DNA from: Stagnimonas aquatica
Lineage (GTDB): Bacteria; Pseudomonadota; Gammaproteobacteria; Nevskiales; Nevskiaceae
Direction: 5' to 3'
Assembly (NCBI RefSeq): GCF_003730135.1
Contig: NZ_RJVO01000007.1
Location: forward strand, 124,001-188,000
Length of the DNA: 64,000 nt
Shown here: positions 17,303-26,457 of the stretch, piece after piece
Layout of the letters: each line of letters begins with the position of its first letter
How positions within the stretch are numbered: position 1 is the stretch's first letter
Translations under genes and position numbers: made by a program
Notes under the pieces: model-generated
Databases searched by the model: none
Told to the model about the DNA's origin: nothing
Seen by the model: the letters and a program-made list of their open reading frames with translations, nothing else

Positions 17303-18046
17303 ATGGACCGCGCCCTCTACGTCGCCCTTTCCGGCGCCACCCAGACCCTGCGCGCCCAGGCCGCCAACAACCACAACCTGGCCAATGCCAGCACCACCGG
17401 CTTCAAGGCCGAGCTGGTGGTGGCCGATGCCCTGCAGGTGGGCGGTGAGGGCTTTGGCAGCCGGGTCAACGCCCGCAGCCTCGACGCCGGCATCGACAGT
17501 CGCGCCGGCACCCTGCTCAGCACCGGCCGCGAGCTGGACGTGGCGCTGGGCGCCGACGACTGGCTGGCGGTACAGGCCGCCGATGGCCGCGAGGCCTATA
17601 CCCGCGCCGGCGAACTGCAGGTGGATGCCGACGGCCTGCTGCGAACCCGGGGCGGCCAGGAAGTATTGGGAGAGGGTGGACCGATCCAGATCCCGCCCAA
17701 CTCCCAGCTCAGCATCGGCAGCGACGGCAGTGTCTCGGTGATCCCCCTGGAGCAGACCGGCGGTACTGCGGTGACGGTTGGACGGCTCAAGATCGTCAGC
17801 GCCGCGCCGACACAGCTGACAAGGGCCGGCGACAACCTGTATTTCGCCCGCGAGGGCGTGCCGCCGCTGGAAGCCAGCGGTAGCGCCAAGGTGGTCGCCG
17901 GGGCCCTGGAAAGCAGCAACGTCAACATCGCCGAGTCGATGGTGACGATGATCGAGCTGGCCCGGAACTTCGAGTTGCAAACCCGCGCGATGAAGTCCGC
18001 TGATGAAAACGCCCAGCAGGCGGCCAGCCTGTTGCGCATGAAGTGA
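17303..18046 (+). CDS. flgF: Flagellar basal-body rod protein FlgF
   Basis: FlgF is a proximal rod subunit adjacent to FlgG. The 247-residue protein begins M-D-R-A-L-Y-V-A-L-S-G-A, with A-N-N-H-N-L-A-N-A-S-T-T-G-F, which is FlgF-like and not FlgG-like. The C-terminus is complete, with G-A-L-E-S-S-N-V-N, then M-V-T-M-I-E-L-A-R-N-F-E and a final A-S-L-L-R-M-K. The next gene, 6 bp later, is flgK. The expected flgG, flgH, flgI and flgJ are absent at this point. Confidence 0.94.
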   Translation: MDRALYVALSGATQTLRAQAANNHNLANASTTGFKAELVVADALQVGGEGFGSRVNARSLDAGIDSRAGTLLSTGRELDVALGADDWLAVQAADGREAYTRAGELQVDADGLLRTRGGQEVLGEGGPIQIPPNSQLSIGSDGSVSVIPLEQTGGTAVTVGRLKIVSAAPTQLTRAGDNLYFAREGVPPLEASGSAKVVAGALESSNVNIAESMVTMIELARNFELQTRAMKSADENAQQAASLLRMK

Positions 18047-18052
18047 GATGCC

Positions 18053-19894
18053 ATGGCTGACATTCTCAACATCGGGTCCTCGGCGCTGCTGGCCGCGCAG
18101 CGCGGCCTGGAGGTGACCAGCCACAACGTCGCCAACGTCAACACCCCCAACTATTCGCGGCAGCGCATCGAGCAGTCCTCGCGCATCGGCAACTTCGACA
18201 GCAGCGGCGGTGTCAGCGTCGACCTCACCCGTCGGCTCAACGACGCGGTGCTGGAAACCCGGCTGGTGCGCAGCAGCAGCGAGACCGCGCGCCTCAGCAG
18301 CTTCGATGCGATGGCGCAGCGCGTCGACAGCCTGCTGTCCGACCCCGACACCGGGCTCTCCAGCAGCCTCGACAGCTTCTTCTCCTCGCTCTCCAACCTG
18401 GCCGCCAATCCGAGTTCGACTGCGGTGCGGCAGAGCACGCTCGGCACCGCGCAGTCGCTGGCCGACCGCTTCAACAGCCTGCACGGCGAACTGTCGTCGC
18501 TGGACGCCGAGGTCGACCAGCGGCTGCGCATCGCGGTCGGCACGCTCAACGACCAGACTGCAGCGCTGGCCAAGCTCAATGCCCGCATCGCCAGCTCCGG
18601 CGCCAATGCCTCGCCCGACCTGCTCGACAGCCGCGACAAGCTGGTGCAGGACATCGCCGGGCAGTTGCAGGTGAGCACCGTGCGCCAGGACGACGGCAGC
18701 CTGAATCTCTACACCGGCTCCGGCCAGCCGCTGGTTGTAGGCAGCACCGCCGTCCCGCTCGCCACCAGCACCGACAGCTTCCGTCCCGACCGTATCGAGA
18801 TCGCCGGCGGCAAGCAGCTGTCCGGCGGAGTGATCGGCGGACTGCTCGATGCCCGCCGCGAACTGATCGACCCGGCGCTGGAAAAGCTGGGCCGGATGGC
18901 GGTGGCGATCAGCAGTGCCAGCAACAGCGTGCAGGCGCAGGGCGTGGACCTGAAGGGCAACAGCGGCGCGCCGCTGTTCGTCACTATCGGCGGCGAAGTG
19001 CTGCCGGCGACCGGCAACAGCGGCAGCGCCCAGGTCAGCCTCGGCCTCGGCGACAGCGCCAAGCTCACCGGCGGTGACTACCTGCTCCGCTACAGCGGCG
19101 GCAGCTGGCAGCTGAGCAACGCCAGCACCGGCGCGGCGGTTGCCCTCAGCGGCAGCGGCAGCGCGCAGGATCCGTTCACCGCCGAGGGCCTGTCGCTGGT
19201 GGTCAGCGGCAGCGCCAATGAAGGCGACCGCTACCGGTTGTCGCCGGCGCGCGAGGCGGCGGGTGCACTCAAGCTCAGCCTGAGCGATGCCGCCGGCCTG
19301 GCCGCCGCCAGCCCGCTGACCGCCAGCGCCGGACTGAGCAACCAGGGCAGCGCCAAGGCCAGCGGCCTGAGCATCACCGATGCCAGCAACCCGGCGCTGA
19401 AGACGCCGGCCAGCATCGTCTTCACCAGCGCCAGCACTTATCGCATCGACGGCGGTGCCGAGCAGAGCTGGAGCGCCGGCAGCACGATCACGGCCAATGG
19501 CTGGAGCTTGAGCCTGAGCGGCAGCGCGGCCGCCGGCGACCAGTTCAGCCTGGCGCCCACCGGCGCCGGCAGCGGCGACAACCGCAATGCCCTGGCGCTG
19601 TCGGGGCTCTCCAGCAAGAAATTGCTCGATGGCGGCAGCAGCAGCCTGGTCACCGCCAACAGCAATCTAGTCACCCAGATCGGCTCCACCGCCGAGCGGG
19701 TGAGTGTCGCCAAGACCGCCGCCGAGGCCCTGCAGGTGCAGGCGCAGGGCGAGCGTGACTCGCTGTCCGGCGTCAATCTCGACGAAGAGGCCGCCAACCT
19801 GATCCGCTATCAGCAGGCCTACCAGGCCGCCGCCCAGGTCATCGCCACCGCCAGCGCCGCCTTCGAGTCGCTGCTGGCGGCGGCCCGGAGCTAG
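18053..19894 (+). CDS. flgK: Flagellar hook-associated protein 1 FlgK
   Basis: FlgK is the first hook-filament junction protein. The 613-residue sequence opens with S-S-A-L-L-A-A-Q-R-G-L-E-V-T-S-H-N-V-A-N-V-N-T-P-N-Y-S, the standard FlgK N-terminus. A long Ser/Gly/Ala-rich middle contains repeated beta-rich segments. It ends with the coiled C-terminal signature G-V-N-L-D-E-E-A-A-N-L-I-R-Y-Q-Q-A-Y-Q. The start follows flgF by 6 bp, so translation is probably coupled even though four genes are missing at this boundary. Confidence 0.97.
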   Translation: MADILNIGSSALLAAQRGLEVTSHNVANVNTPNYSRQRIEQSSRIGNFDSSGGVSVDLTRRLNDAVLETRLVRSSSETARLSSFDAMAQRVDSLLSDPDTGLSSSLDSFFSSLSNLAANPSSTAVRQSTLGTAQSLADRFNSLHGELSSLDAEVDQRLRIAVGTLNDQTAALAKLNARIASSGANASPDLLDSRDKLVQDIAGQLQVSTVRQDDGSLNLYTGSGQPLVVGSTAVPLATSTDSFRPDRIEIAGGKQLSGGVIGGLLDARRELIDPALEKLGRMAVAISSASNSVQAQGVDLKGNSGAPLFVTIGGEVLPATGNSGSAQVSLGLGDSAKLTGGDYLLRYSGGSWQLSNASTGAAVALSGSGSAQDPFTAEGLSLVVSGSANEGDRYRLSPAREAAGALKLSLSDAAGLAAASPLTASAGLSNQGSAKASGLSITDASNPALKTPASIVFTSASTYRIDGGAEQSWSAGSTITANGWSLSLSGSAAAGDQFSLAPTGAGSGDNRNALALSGLSSKKLLDGGSSSLVTANSNLVTQIGSTAERVSVAKTAAEALQVQAQGERDSLSGVNLDEEAANLIRYQQAYQAAAQVIATASAAFESLLAAARS

Positions 19895-19899
19895 TCGCC

Positions 19900-21075
19900 A
19901 TGCGCCTGTCCACCCTCGGGGTCCACAACGCCAGCGTCAGCAGCCTGCTCAGCAAGCAGGCCGAGCTGGCGCAGACCCAGCAAAGGATCAGTTCGGAGCG
20001 GAAGTTCCGCACCGCCGGCGAAAACCCCGCCGGCATGGCGCAGTCGCTGGCGCTGGAAAGCGCCCAGGCCGCGCACGCCCGGCTCGGCGCCAACGTCACC
20101 ACGCTGCGGCATCGGCTGTCGGCGGAGGAGTCCACGCTCGCCGCCGTCGACGACAATCTCACCCGCGTCCGCGAGCTGGCCCTGCAGGCCAACAGCGCCG
20201 CGCTCAGCAGCGAGGACCGCAGCCAGATTTCCGGCGAGCTGGAGCAGCTCTACGCGCGGCTGGTGGATCTCGCCAACAGCGACGACGGCACCGGCCACTA
20301 CCTGTTCGGCGGCAGCCGCGACGGCGACGCTCCGTTTGCCAGCAGCGGTGGCGCGGTCCTGTACGGCGGCGATCAGCAGGCGCGCGAGCTGGCGATCGGC
20401 CCGGGCACGCGCATGACCGACGGCGATTCCGGCGATGCGGTGTTCCTGCGCATCCGCACCGGGGCGCAGGTCCAGACCGCCGCGAGCAATACCGGCACCC
20501 TGGCGCTTTCCGGCCTGGCTTCCACCGGTGGCGGCACCCAGGCGCTGACGCTGAGCTTCAGCGGCGGGCAGTACGAGGCGCGTGCCGCCGACGGCAGCCT
20601 GGTGCAGTCCGGCAGCTATACGGCGGGCGACTCGATCAGCCTGCCCGGCGTGCGGCTGAGCCTGAAAGGCAGTCCGGCCGACGGCGACAGTCTGGTGCTG
20701 AAGCCCGGCGGCAATCAGGACTTGTTCGCGCAGGTGCGTTCGATCATCGACGCCGTGCAGGCGCCGGTGGGCACCGATGCCGCGCGTGCCCAGGCGCAGA
20801 CTCTGCGCAGCAGTGCGCTCAGCGCGCTCGATAGCGGCATGACCCATGTATCCAGCGTGCGTTCTTCCGTGGGCACTCGGCTGGCGTCGCTGGACCAGGT
20901 GGAGTCGCAACTTGGCGCCTTGGACGAACAGTTGCAGACCACGCTGTCCGATGTCCGCGACATCGGCTATGCCGAGGCGATCAGCAAGCTGGAGTTGCAG
21001 ACCACGGCCTTGCAGGCCGCGCAGGCGGTGTTTGCCAAGGTGCAGGGGTTGACGCTGTTCAACTACATCCGCTGA
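19900..21075 (+). CDS. flgL: Flagellar hook-associated protein 3 FlgL
   Basis: FlgL is the second hook-filament junction protein, related to flagellin. The 391-residue protein has the flagellin-like N-terminal helix (Q-A-E-L-A-Q-T-Q-Q-R-I-S-S-E-R-K, then A-G-E-N-P-A-G-M-A) and C-terminal helix (I-S-K-L-E-L-Q-T-T-A-L-Q-A-A-Q), with a longer central insertion than the 317-residue E. coli protein. It starts 5 bp after flgK. No flagellin gene follows; the operon ends here. Confidence 0.96.
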   Translation: MRLSTLGVHNASVSSLLSKQAELAQTQQRISSERKFRTAGENPAGMAQSLALESAQAAHARLGANVTTLRHRLSAEESTLAAVDDNLTRVRELALQANSAALSSEDRSQISGELEQLYARLVDLANSDDGTGHYLFGGSRDGDAPFASSGGAVLYGGDQQARELAIGPGTRMTDGDSGDAVFLRIRTGAQVQTAASNTGTLALSGLASTGGGTQALTLSFSGGQYEARAADGSLVQSGSYTAGDSISLPGVRLSLKGSPADGDSLVLKPGGNQDLFAQVRSIIDAVQAPVGTDAARAQAQTLRSSALSALDSGMTHVSSVRSSVGTRLASLDQVESQLGALDEQLQTTLSDVRDIGYAEAISKLELQTTALQAAQAVFAKVQGLTLFNYIR

Positions 21076-21104
21076 GAGGTGTGGTGCTGTTGCCTTGATC
21101 TACG

Positions 21105-21147
21105 GCTGGGTTGTGGTTCGCGCGAACGCGCGAACCACAACCCAGCA
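21105..21147. repeat. Palindromic element after flgL
   Basis: A perfect 20-bp inverted repeat (21105-21124 and 21127-21146) with a 2-base centre lies 30 bp after the flgL stop. Its right arm shares 27 of 28 bases with 13581-13608, before rlmB. There is no T run, so it is better explained as an extragenic repetitive palindrome than as a simple terminator. It could still form a strong hairpin at the end of the flg transcript. Confidence 0.8.
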
Positions 21148-21220
21148 ACACCCATTCCCCACAAACAGCCCCGCTGCCTATCACCCAATCCGCAACCCGC
21201 ACGATAGAAGACGCAGAAAC

Positions 21221-21250
21221 AAAAACGCCGCGCTGTTCAGCGCGGCGCTT
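21221..21250 (-). terminator. Rho-independent terminator of the rnr-OmpA-like transcript
   Basis: On the minus strand a 10-bp stem (CGCCGCGCTG/CAGCGCGGCG at 21226-21235 and 21238-21247) is followed by five T residues, 26 bp after the lipoprotein stop. Confidence 0.85.
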
Positions 21251-21275
21251 CGGAGCCAGTTCAGAGCACCCCGAC

Positions 21276-21971
21276 TCAGCCTCCCAGATAGGGCGGCGGC
21301 GTCCAGGCCGACTGCTCGTTGCCTTCGACCACCGCCTTGATGACGATGTCCACACGCCGGTTGCGCGGCTCCGCGACGTTGTCGCCAGTGCGCACCAGCA
21401 GTTCGCGCTCACCACGCCCTTCCTCGCGGATACGGGCGGCGGGCAGACCCTGGCCAGCCAGATAACTGCCGACGCTGGCGGCGCGCTGGTCCGACAGCGT
21501 CTGGTTGTAGGCACTGCTGCCGACGGTGTCGGTGTGGCCGACCACGTGGACCACGGTCTGGTCGAAGCTTTTCAGGGTGCCGGCGATCTTGGCGAAGGTC
21601 GTCAGCGCGGCGGCCGACAACTGCGCCGAGCCGGTATCGAAGGACACATCGCTGGCGACACCGATCTTCAGGGTATCCGGCGCGATCTGGGTGATGACCA
21701 GCTCCTTGCGGCGCGCCTCCTCGGCGAGCTTGGCTTCCAGCTCACGACGCTGGCGGTCCATGTAGCCGCCGACCGCGCCGCCAGCCAGCGCACCCACCAC
21801 CGCACCGACGATGGGCGCGCCGTCGGCGCCGCTGACCTGACGGCCAATGACGCCGCCGAGCACGGCACCGACGCCCGCACCGATCTTCTTGTCGCGATTC
21901 GGATCGCCGGCGCAACCTGCCAGGGTGGCTGCGGCCAGAACCAGGGCGAGGGGCTTGAGGGCTGCGTGCAT
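21276..21971 (-). CDS. OmpA-family peptidoglycan-binding lipoprotein
   Basis: This 231-residue envelope protein starts with a lipoprotein signal ending L-A-G-C20. A glycine-zipper segment follows (about residues 30-75, with repeated G-x-x-x-G such as G-A-V-L-G-G-V-I-G). The C-terminal OmpA-like domain (about 105-215) has V-G-H-T-D-T-V-G-S, N-Q-T-L-S-D-Q-R-A and a final N-R-R-V-D-I, which bind meso-diaminopimelate in peptidoglycan. This glycine-zipper plus OmpA layout matches the YiaD-like group. Its ATG is 4 bp after the rnr stop, with the GGAG ribosome site inside the rnr end, so expression is coupled to RNase R. The physiological role is not known. Confidence 0.9.
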   Translation of the reverse strand: MHAALKPLALVLAAATLAGCAGDPNRDKKIGAGVGAVLGGVIGRQVSGADGAPIVGAVVGALAGGAVGGYMDRQRRELEAKLAEEARRKELVITQIAPDTLKIGVASDVSFDTGSAQLSAAALTTFAKIAGTLKSFDQTVVHVVGHTDTVGSSAYNQTLSDQRAASVGSYLAGQGLPAARIREEGRGERELLVRTGDNVAEPRNRRVDIVIKAVVEGNEQSAWTPPPYLGG

Positions 21972-21975
21972 GGAT

Positions 21976-24711
21976 TTATCTCCGCTTCTTGTTGTTGGAT
22001 CGTCTGGACTTCGAGGACTTTGGCGACGGAGCCTGCGGCTGGGGCTGACGCCCCTTGCCACCGGCGCGCTGACCGCCAGCTCCTGAGGGGGAGTGTGTGC
22101 GGCCGCGCTGAACCATTTCTGAACTTCCGCCCGCAGCCGAGGCCGCAGGCACCAGATCAATCTTGCGTTCCTCCAGATTGACCCGAACCACCTGCACGCG
22201 CAGCGGCTGACCGAGACTGTAGGCATGGCCGCTACGCCGGCCGACCAGGCGCTGGGTCTTGGGGTCGAGCTGATAACCCTCCTCGCCCAGGGCGGAGATG
22301 TGCACCAGACCGTCGATGTAGAGGCCGCTGAGATCGACGAACAGGCCGAAGGCGGTCACCGCGCTGACCACGCCGTCGAAGCTGTCGCCGACGCGGTGGC
22401 TCATGAACTCGCACTTGAGCCAGCTGCTGACATCGCGGGTGGCCTCGTCGGCGCGCCGCTCGGTCATCGAGCAATGCAGTCCGAGGGCCTCCATCTGCTC
22501 CTGGCTGTACGGGAAGCTCTTCGGCTTGCGGCGCTTGACGATGTGCTTGACCGCGCGGTGCAGCAGCAGGTCGGGATAGCGACGGATCGGCGAGGTGAAG
22601 TGCGCGTAATGCTCCAGTGCCAGACCGTAGTGGCCGAGCGGCTCGGGGCTGTAGCGGGCCTGCGCCATGGTGCGCAGGATCATCATGTGGATCAGGCCGG
22701 TGTCGGGACGACCGCGCGCCGCTTCGGTGACCGCCGCGAAATCCTTGGCCTGCGGCTCCTCGCCACCGCCCAGGGTCAGCGCGCGGCCGGCGAGAAAGTC
22801 CTTGAGCACCTGCACCCGCTGCGGATCGGGCCGCTCGTGCACGCGGTGCAGCGCCGGGGTCTCGCGGCCACTGACGAATTTCGCGGCCTCGATGTTGGCG
22901 GCGATCATGCATTCCTCGATCAACCGGTGCGCGCGGGTGCGCTGTACCGGCACGATGCGGGCGATCTTGCGGTCGTCGGTGAACTCGAACTTGGTCTCCT
23001 GCCCCTCGAAGTCGATGGCGCCGCGCTGCTGGCGCGCCGCGAACAGCGCGGTGAACACCGCGTCGAGGTTCTGCAGGTGCGGCAGCAGCTTGGCGTTGGC
23101 GCGCGCCAGCTCGCCCTTGGGTTCGGCGAGCATGGTGGCGACGTCTTCGTAGATCAGCCGCGCCTGCGAACGCATCACCGCCTCGTAGAACTTGGCGGCG
23201 CTCACCTCGCCGTCCTTGCTCAGCTTCATGTCGCAGACCAGGCAGAGGCGGTCGACATTCGGGTTGAGCGAGCACAGGCCGTTGGACAGCGCCTCCGGCA
23301 GCATCGGGATCACCCGCCGGGGGAAGTACACCGAGGTGCCGCGCTTGGTCGCCTCCTCGTCCAGCGGGCTGCCCGGCTCGACGTAGGCGGAGACATCGGC
23401 GATCGCCACCACCAGGCGGTAGCCGCCACGCACCTTCTCGGCGTAGACGGCATCGTCGAAATCGCGGGCGTCGATGCCGTCAATGGTCATCAGCGGCAGC
23501 TTGCGCAGATCGACGCGGCCTTCGATGTCGGCGGCGCGCACCTCGGGCCCGAAGGCCTCAGCCTCGGCTTCCACCTCGGGCGGGAACTCGTGCGGCAGGT
23601 CGTGACGGCGCAGCGCGATCTCGATCTCCAGGCCCGGCGCCAGATGCTCGCCGACGATCTCGGTGATGCGGCCGGTCATCGGGCTGCGGCTGCCCGGCAG
23701 GCTGAGCATTTCCGCGCGCACCACCTGCCCCTCTTTAGCGCCACCGAGATCGGCGCTGCTGACGCTCAGCTCGAACGGCTGGGCCTTCTGGTTGTCCGGC
23801 GTCACCAGCCAGCGTCCGGCCTCGCGGCGCAGACGGCCGACCACGAAGCGCGGCGCAGTGCTGAGCATGGCGACAAACTCGCCGGACAGGCGGCCGTTGG
23901 CCTCGACATTGGTGATCCGCACCCGCACGCGGTCACCGGTCATCAGGCCGCGCATCTCGCGCGCCGGCAGGAACACGTCCTCGCCCGGACCGTCGACCAC
24001 CACGAAGCCGAAGCCGTCGCGGTGCGCGGACACCTTCCCGCCCAGTTCGTCGCCGACCTTGGGCAAGACCGGGACCGGCACCGCGGCGCTGGCCTTGAGC
24101 TTGCCGCCCGCCGGCTTCGCGGCGACCGGCGGCAGCGACGGCATGGCCGTCGCCGGCGGGCCGCTGATCAGACGCGACAGCGACTGCGCGGCGGTCTTCG
24201 CCGCCGCCAGCATGCCGCCCTGCGGCTTGGCCGGCACAGCCGGCACGTCGACCACCAGACCGACCTTGGCGGCCTCGGCTTTCGACACCGGCGGCGGGAT
24301 CGGCTTGGTCGGCGGCTCCGCAGCCAGCGGCTTGGCGGTGGTCGTGGGCCTGGCCGCCGCCGGCGTGGCGCTGGCCGGCTTGGCCGGCGGCACCGCCTCC
24401 AGCGGCGTGGTCTCCAGCCGGCCGCGACGGTCGAGGCGCACCTGGCCGCTGCGACCCAGCTCCAGCAGGCGCTTTTCCAGCGCGGTCTGCTCCGGCAGTT
24501 TCTTCAGCTTGAAGTAACCGATGAGGTCGTCGAGCGAGCCCGGCGACTGCCGCAGCCGCGCCAGTACCGCCTCGACACTGGGCACACCGGCCGAGGCCAC
24601 CGGCTTGGCGGCAGAGGGCCGGGGCGCCAGGACATCGGGGCTCTTCCAGGGCTCGTCGTAGGGCGTGCCGCCACGATTTTGATGAGAGCCAGAACTTGTA
24701 CGTTTTTTCAT
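21976..24711 (-). CDS. rnr: Ribonuclease R (3'-5' exoribonuclease)
   Basis: RNase R degrades structured RNA from the 3' end. The 911-residue protein has an N-terminal helix-turn-helix domain (about residues 45-105), cold-shock OB folds (about 220-380), the RNB catalytic domain with I-D-G-I-D-A-R-D-F-D-D-A-V-Y (metal-binding aspartates), a C-terminal S1 domain and a basic tail rich in K, R and S. An Ala/Pro-rich linker of about 100 residues sits between the HTH and the first OB fold, longer than in E. coli RNase R (813 residues). The ATG at 24711 overlaps the -35 box of the divergent tRNA-Leu promoter. Confidence 0.96.
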   Translation of the reverse strand: MKKRTSSGSHQNRGGTPYDEPWKSPDVLAPRPSAAKPVASAGVPSVEAVLARLRQSPGSLDDLIGYFKLKKLPEQTALEKRLLELGRSGQVRLDRRGRLETTPLEAVPPAKPASATPAAARPTTTAKPLAAEPPTKPIPPPVSKAEAAKVGLVVDVPAVPAKPQGGMLAAAKTAAQSLSRLISGPPATAMPSLPPVAAKPAGGKLKASAAVPVPVLPKVGDELGGKVSAHRDGFGFVVVDGPGEDVFLPAREMRGLMTGDRVRVRITNVEANGRLSGEFVAMLSTAPRFVVGRLRREAGRWLVTPDNQKAQPFELSVSSADLGGAKEGQVVRAEMLSLPGSRSPMTGRITEIVGEHLAPGLEIEIALRRHDLPHEFPPEVEAEAEAFGPEVRAADIEGRVDLRKLPLMTIDGIDARDFDDAVYAEKVRGGYRLVVAIADVSAYVEPGSPLDEEATKRGTSVYFPRRVIPMLPEALSNGLCSLNPNVDRLCLVCDMKLSKDGEVSAAKFYEAVMRSQARLIYEDVATMLAEPKGELARANAKLLPHLQNLDAVFTALFAARQQRGAIDFEGQETKFEFTDDRKIARIVPVQRTRAHRLIEECMIAANIEAAKFVSGRETPALHRVHERPDPQRVQVLKDFLAGRALTLGGGEEPQAKDFAAVTEAARGRPDTGLIHMMILRTMAQARYSPEPLGHYGLALEHYAHFTSPIRRYPDLLLHRAVKHIVKRRKPKSFPYSQEQMEALGLHCSMTERRADEATRDVSSWLKCEFMSHRVGDSFDGVVSAVTAFGLFVDLSGLYIDGLVHISALGEEGYQLDPKTQRLVGRRSGHAYSLGQPLRVQVVRVNLEERKIDLVPAASAAGGSSEMVQRGRTHSPSGAGGQRAGGKGRQPQPQAPSPKSSKSRRSNNKKRR

Positions 24712-24739
24712 TGACAACAGGCGGCCTCGCCGCGATACT
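24711..24739 (+). promoter_or_regulatory. Sigma-70 promoter of tRNA-Leu
   Basis: A consensus -35 TTGACA (24711-24716) and a -10 GATACT (24734-24739) are separated by 17 bp. A GC-rich discriminator (GCGCGCCC) typical of stringently controlled stable-RNA promoters follows. The site is 46 bp upstream of the tRNA. Confidence 0.85.
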
Positions 24740-24784
24740 GCGCGCCCTTGGAATTCGGCGGCTGTGATGGATGCCGATTCTCAG

Positions 24785-24869
24785 GCCGAGATGGCGGAAT
24801 TGGTAGACGCACCAGTTTCAGGTACTGGCGGGTAACACCGTGGAGGTTCGAGTCCTCTTCTCGGCACCA
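24785..24869 (+). tRNA. tRNA-Leu (anticodon CAG)
   Basis: This is an 85-nt class II tRNA with encoded CCA. The acceptor stem is perfect (GCCGAGA with TCTCGGC). The D loop has G-G, the anticodon loop is TTCAGGT giving anticodon CAG (reads CUG), a long variable arm follows, and the T loop is GTTCGAGTC. A strong terminator follows. Confidence 0.97.
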
Positions 24870-24877
24870 AACAAACA

Positions 24878-24901
24878 AACCCGGCTCCGGCCGGGTTTTT
24901 T
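24878..24901 (+). terminator. Rho-independent terminator of tRNA-Leu
   Basis: An AACCCGGC/GCCGGGTT stem (24878-24897) is followed by T residues to 24901, 8 bp after the tRNA CCA end. Confidence 0.92.
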
Positions 24902-24998
24902 GTTTGGCGCCGTCGGCGCATTGATATTGGGTCTCCCCCACGTCGCCGGCTACGCCAGCAACGTCGCCCCCTCGCCGGGGGCAAAAAGAAAGCCGCGA

Positions 24999-25055
24999 GG
25001 GAGTGCCTCGAATGGCACTCCCGCCCGTTTCGCGGGCAGGCATGGATGCCTGCCC
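24999..25055 (-). other. Two hairpins in the purA 3' region
   Basis: The roughly 205-bp stretch between the tRNA-Leu terminator and purA has no convincing gene. It holds two palindromes: GGGCAGGCAT/ATGCCTGCCC at 25034-25055, and GGGAGTGCC/GGCACTCCC at 24999-25022. On the minus strand the second is followed within about 10 bases by a CTTTCTTTTT tract, so it probably terminates purA transcription. Confidence 0.55.
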
Positions 25056-25107
25056 AGGGGCCAGATCAGTGGTTTGAGGTCTCGCCAGGGATGGCAACTA
25101 GGCGGCC

Positions 25108-26457
<1,350 letters not shown>

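Noticed and set aside
15967-18484. Long minus-strand frames under flgE and flgF
   Set aside because: Repetitive A/G/V/H composition and full overlap with recognisable flagellar genes mark them as antisense shadows.
22225-24714. 829-codon plus-strand frame opposite rnr
   Set aside because: The RNase R frame has full domain structure on the minus strand. The plus frame is compositionally biased and matches nothing.
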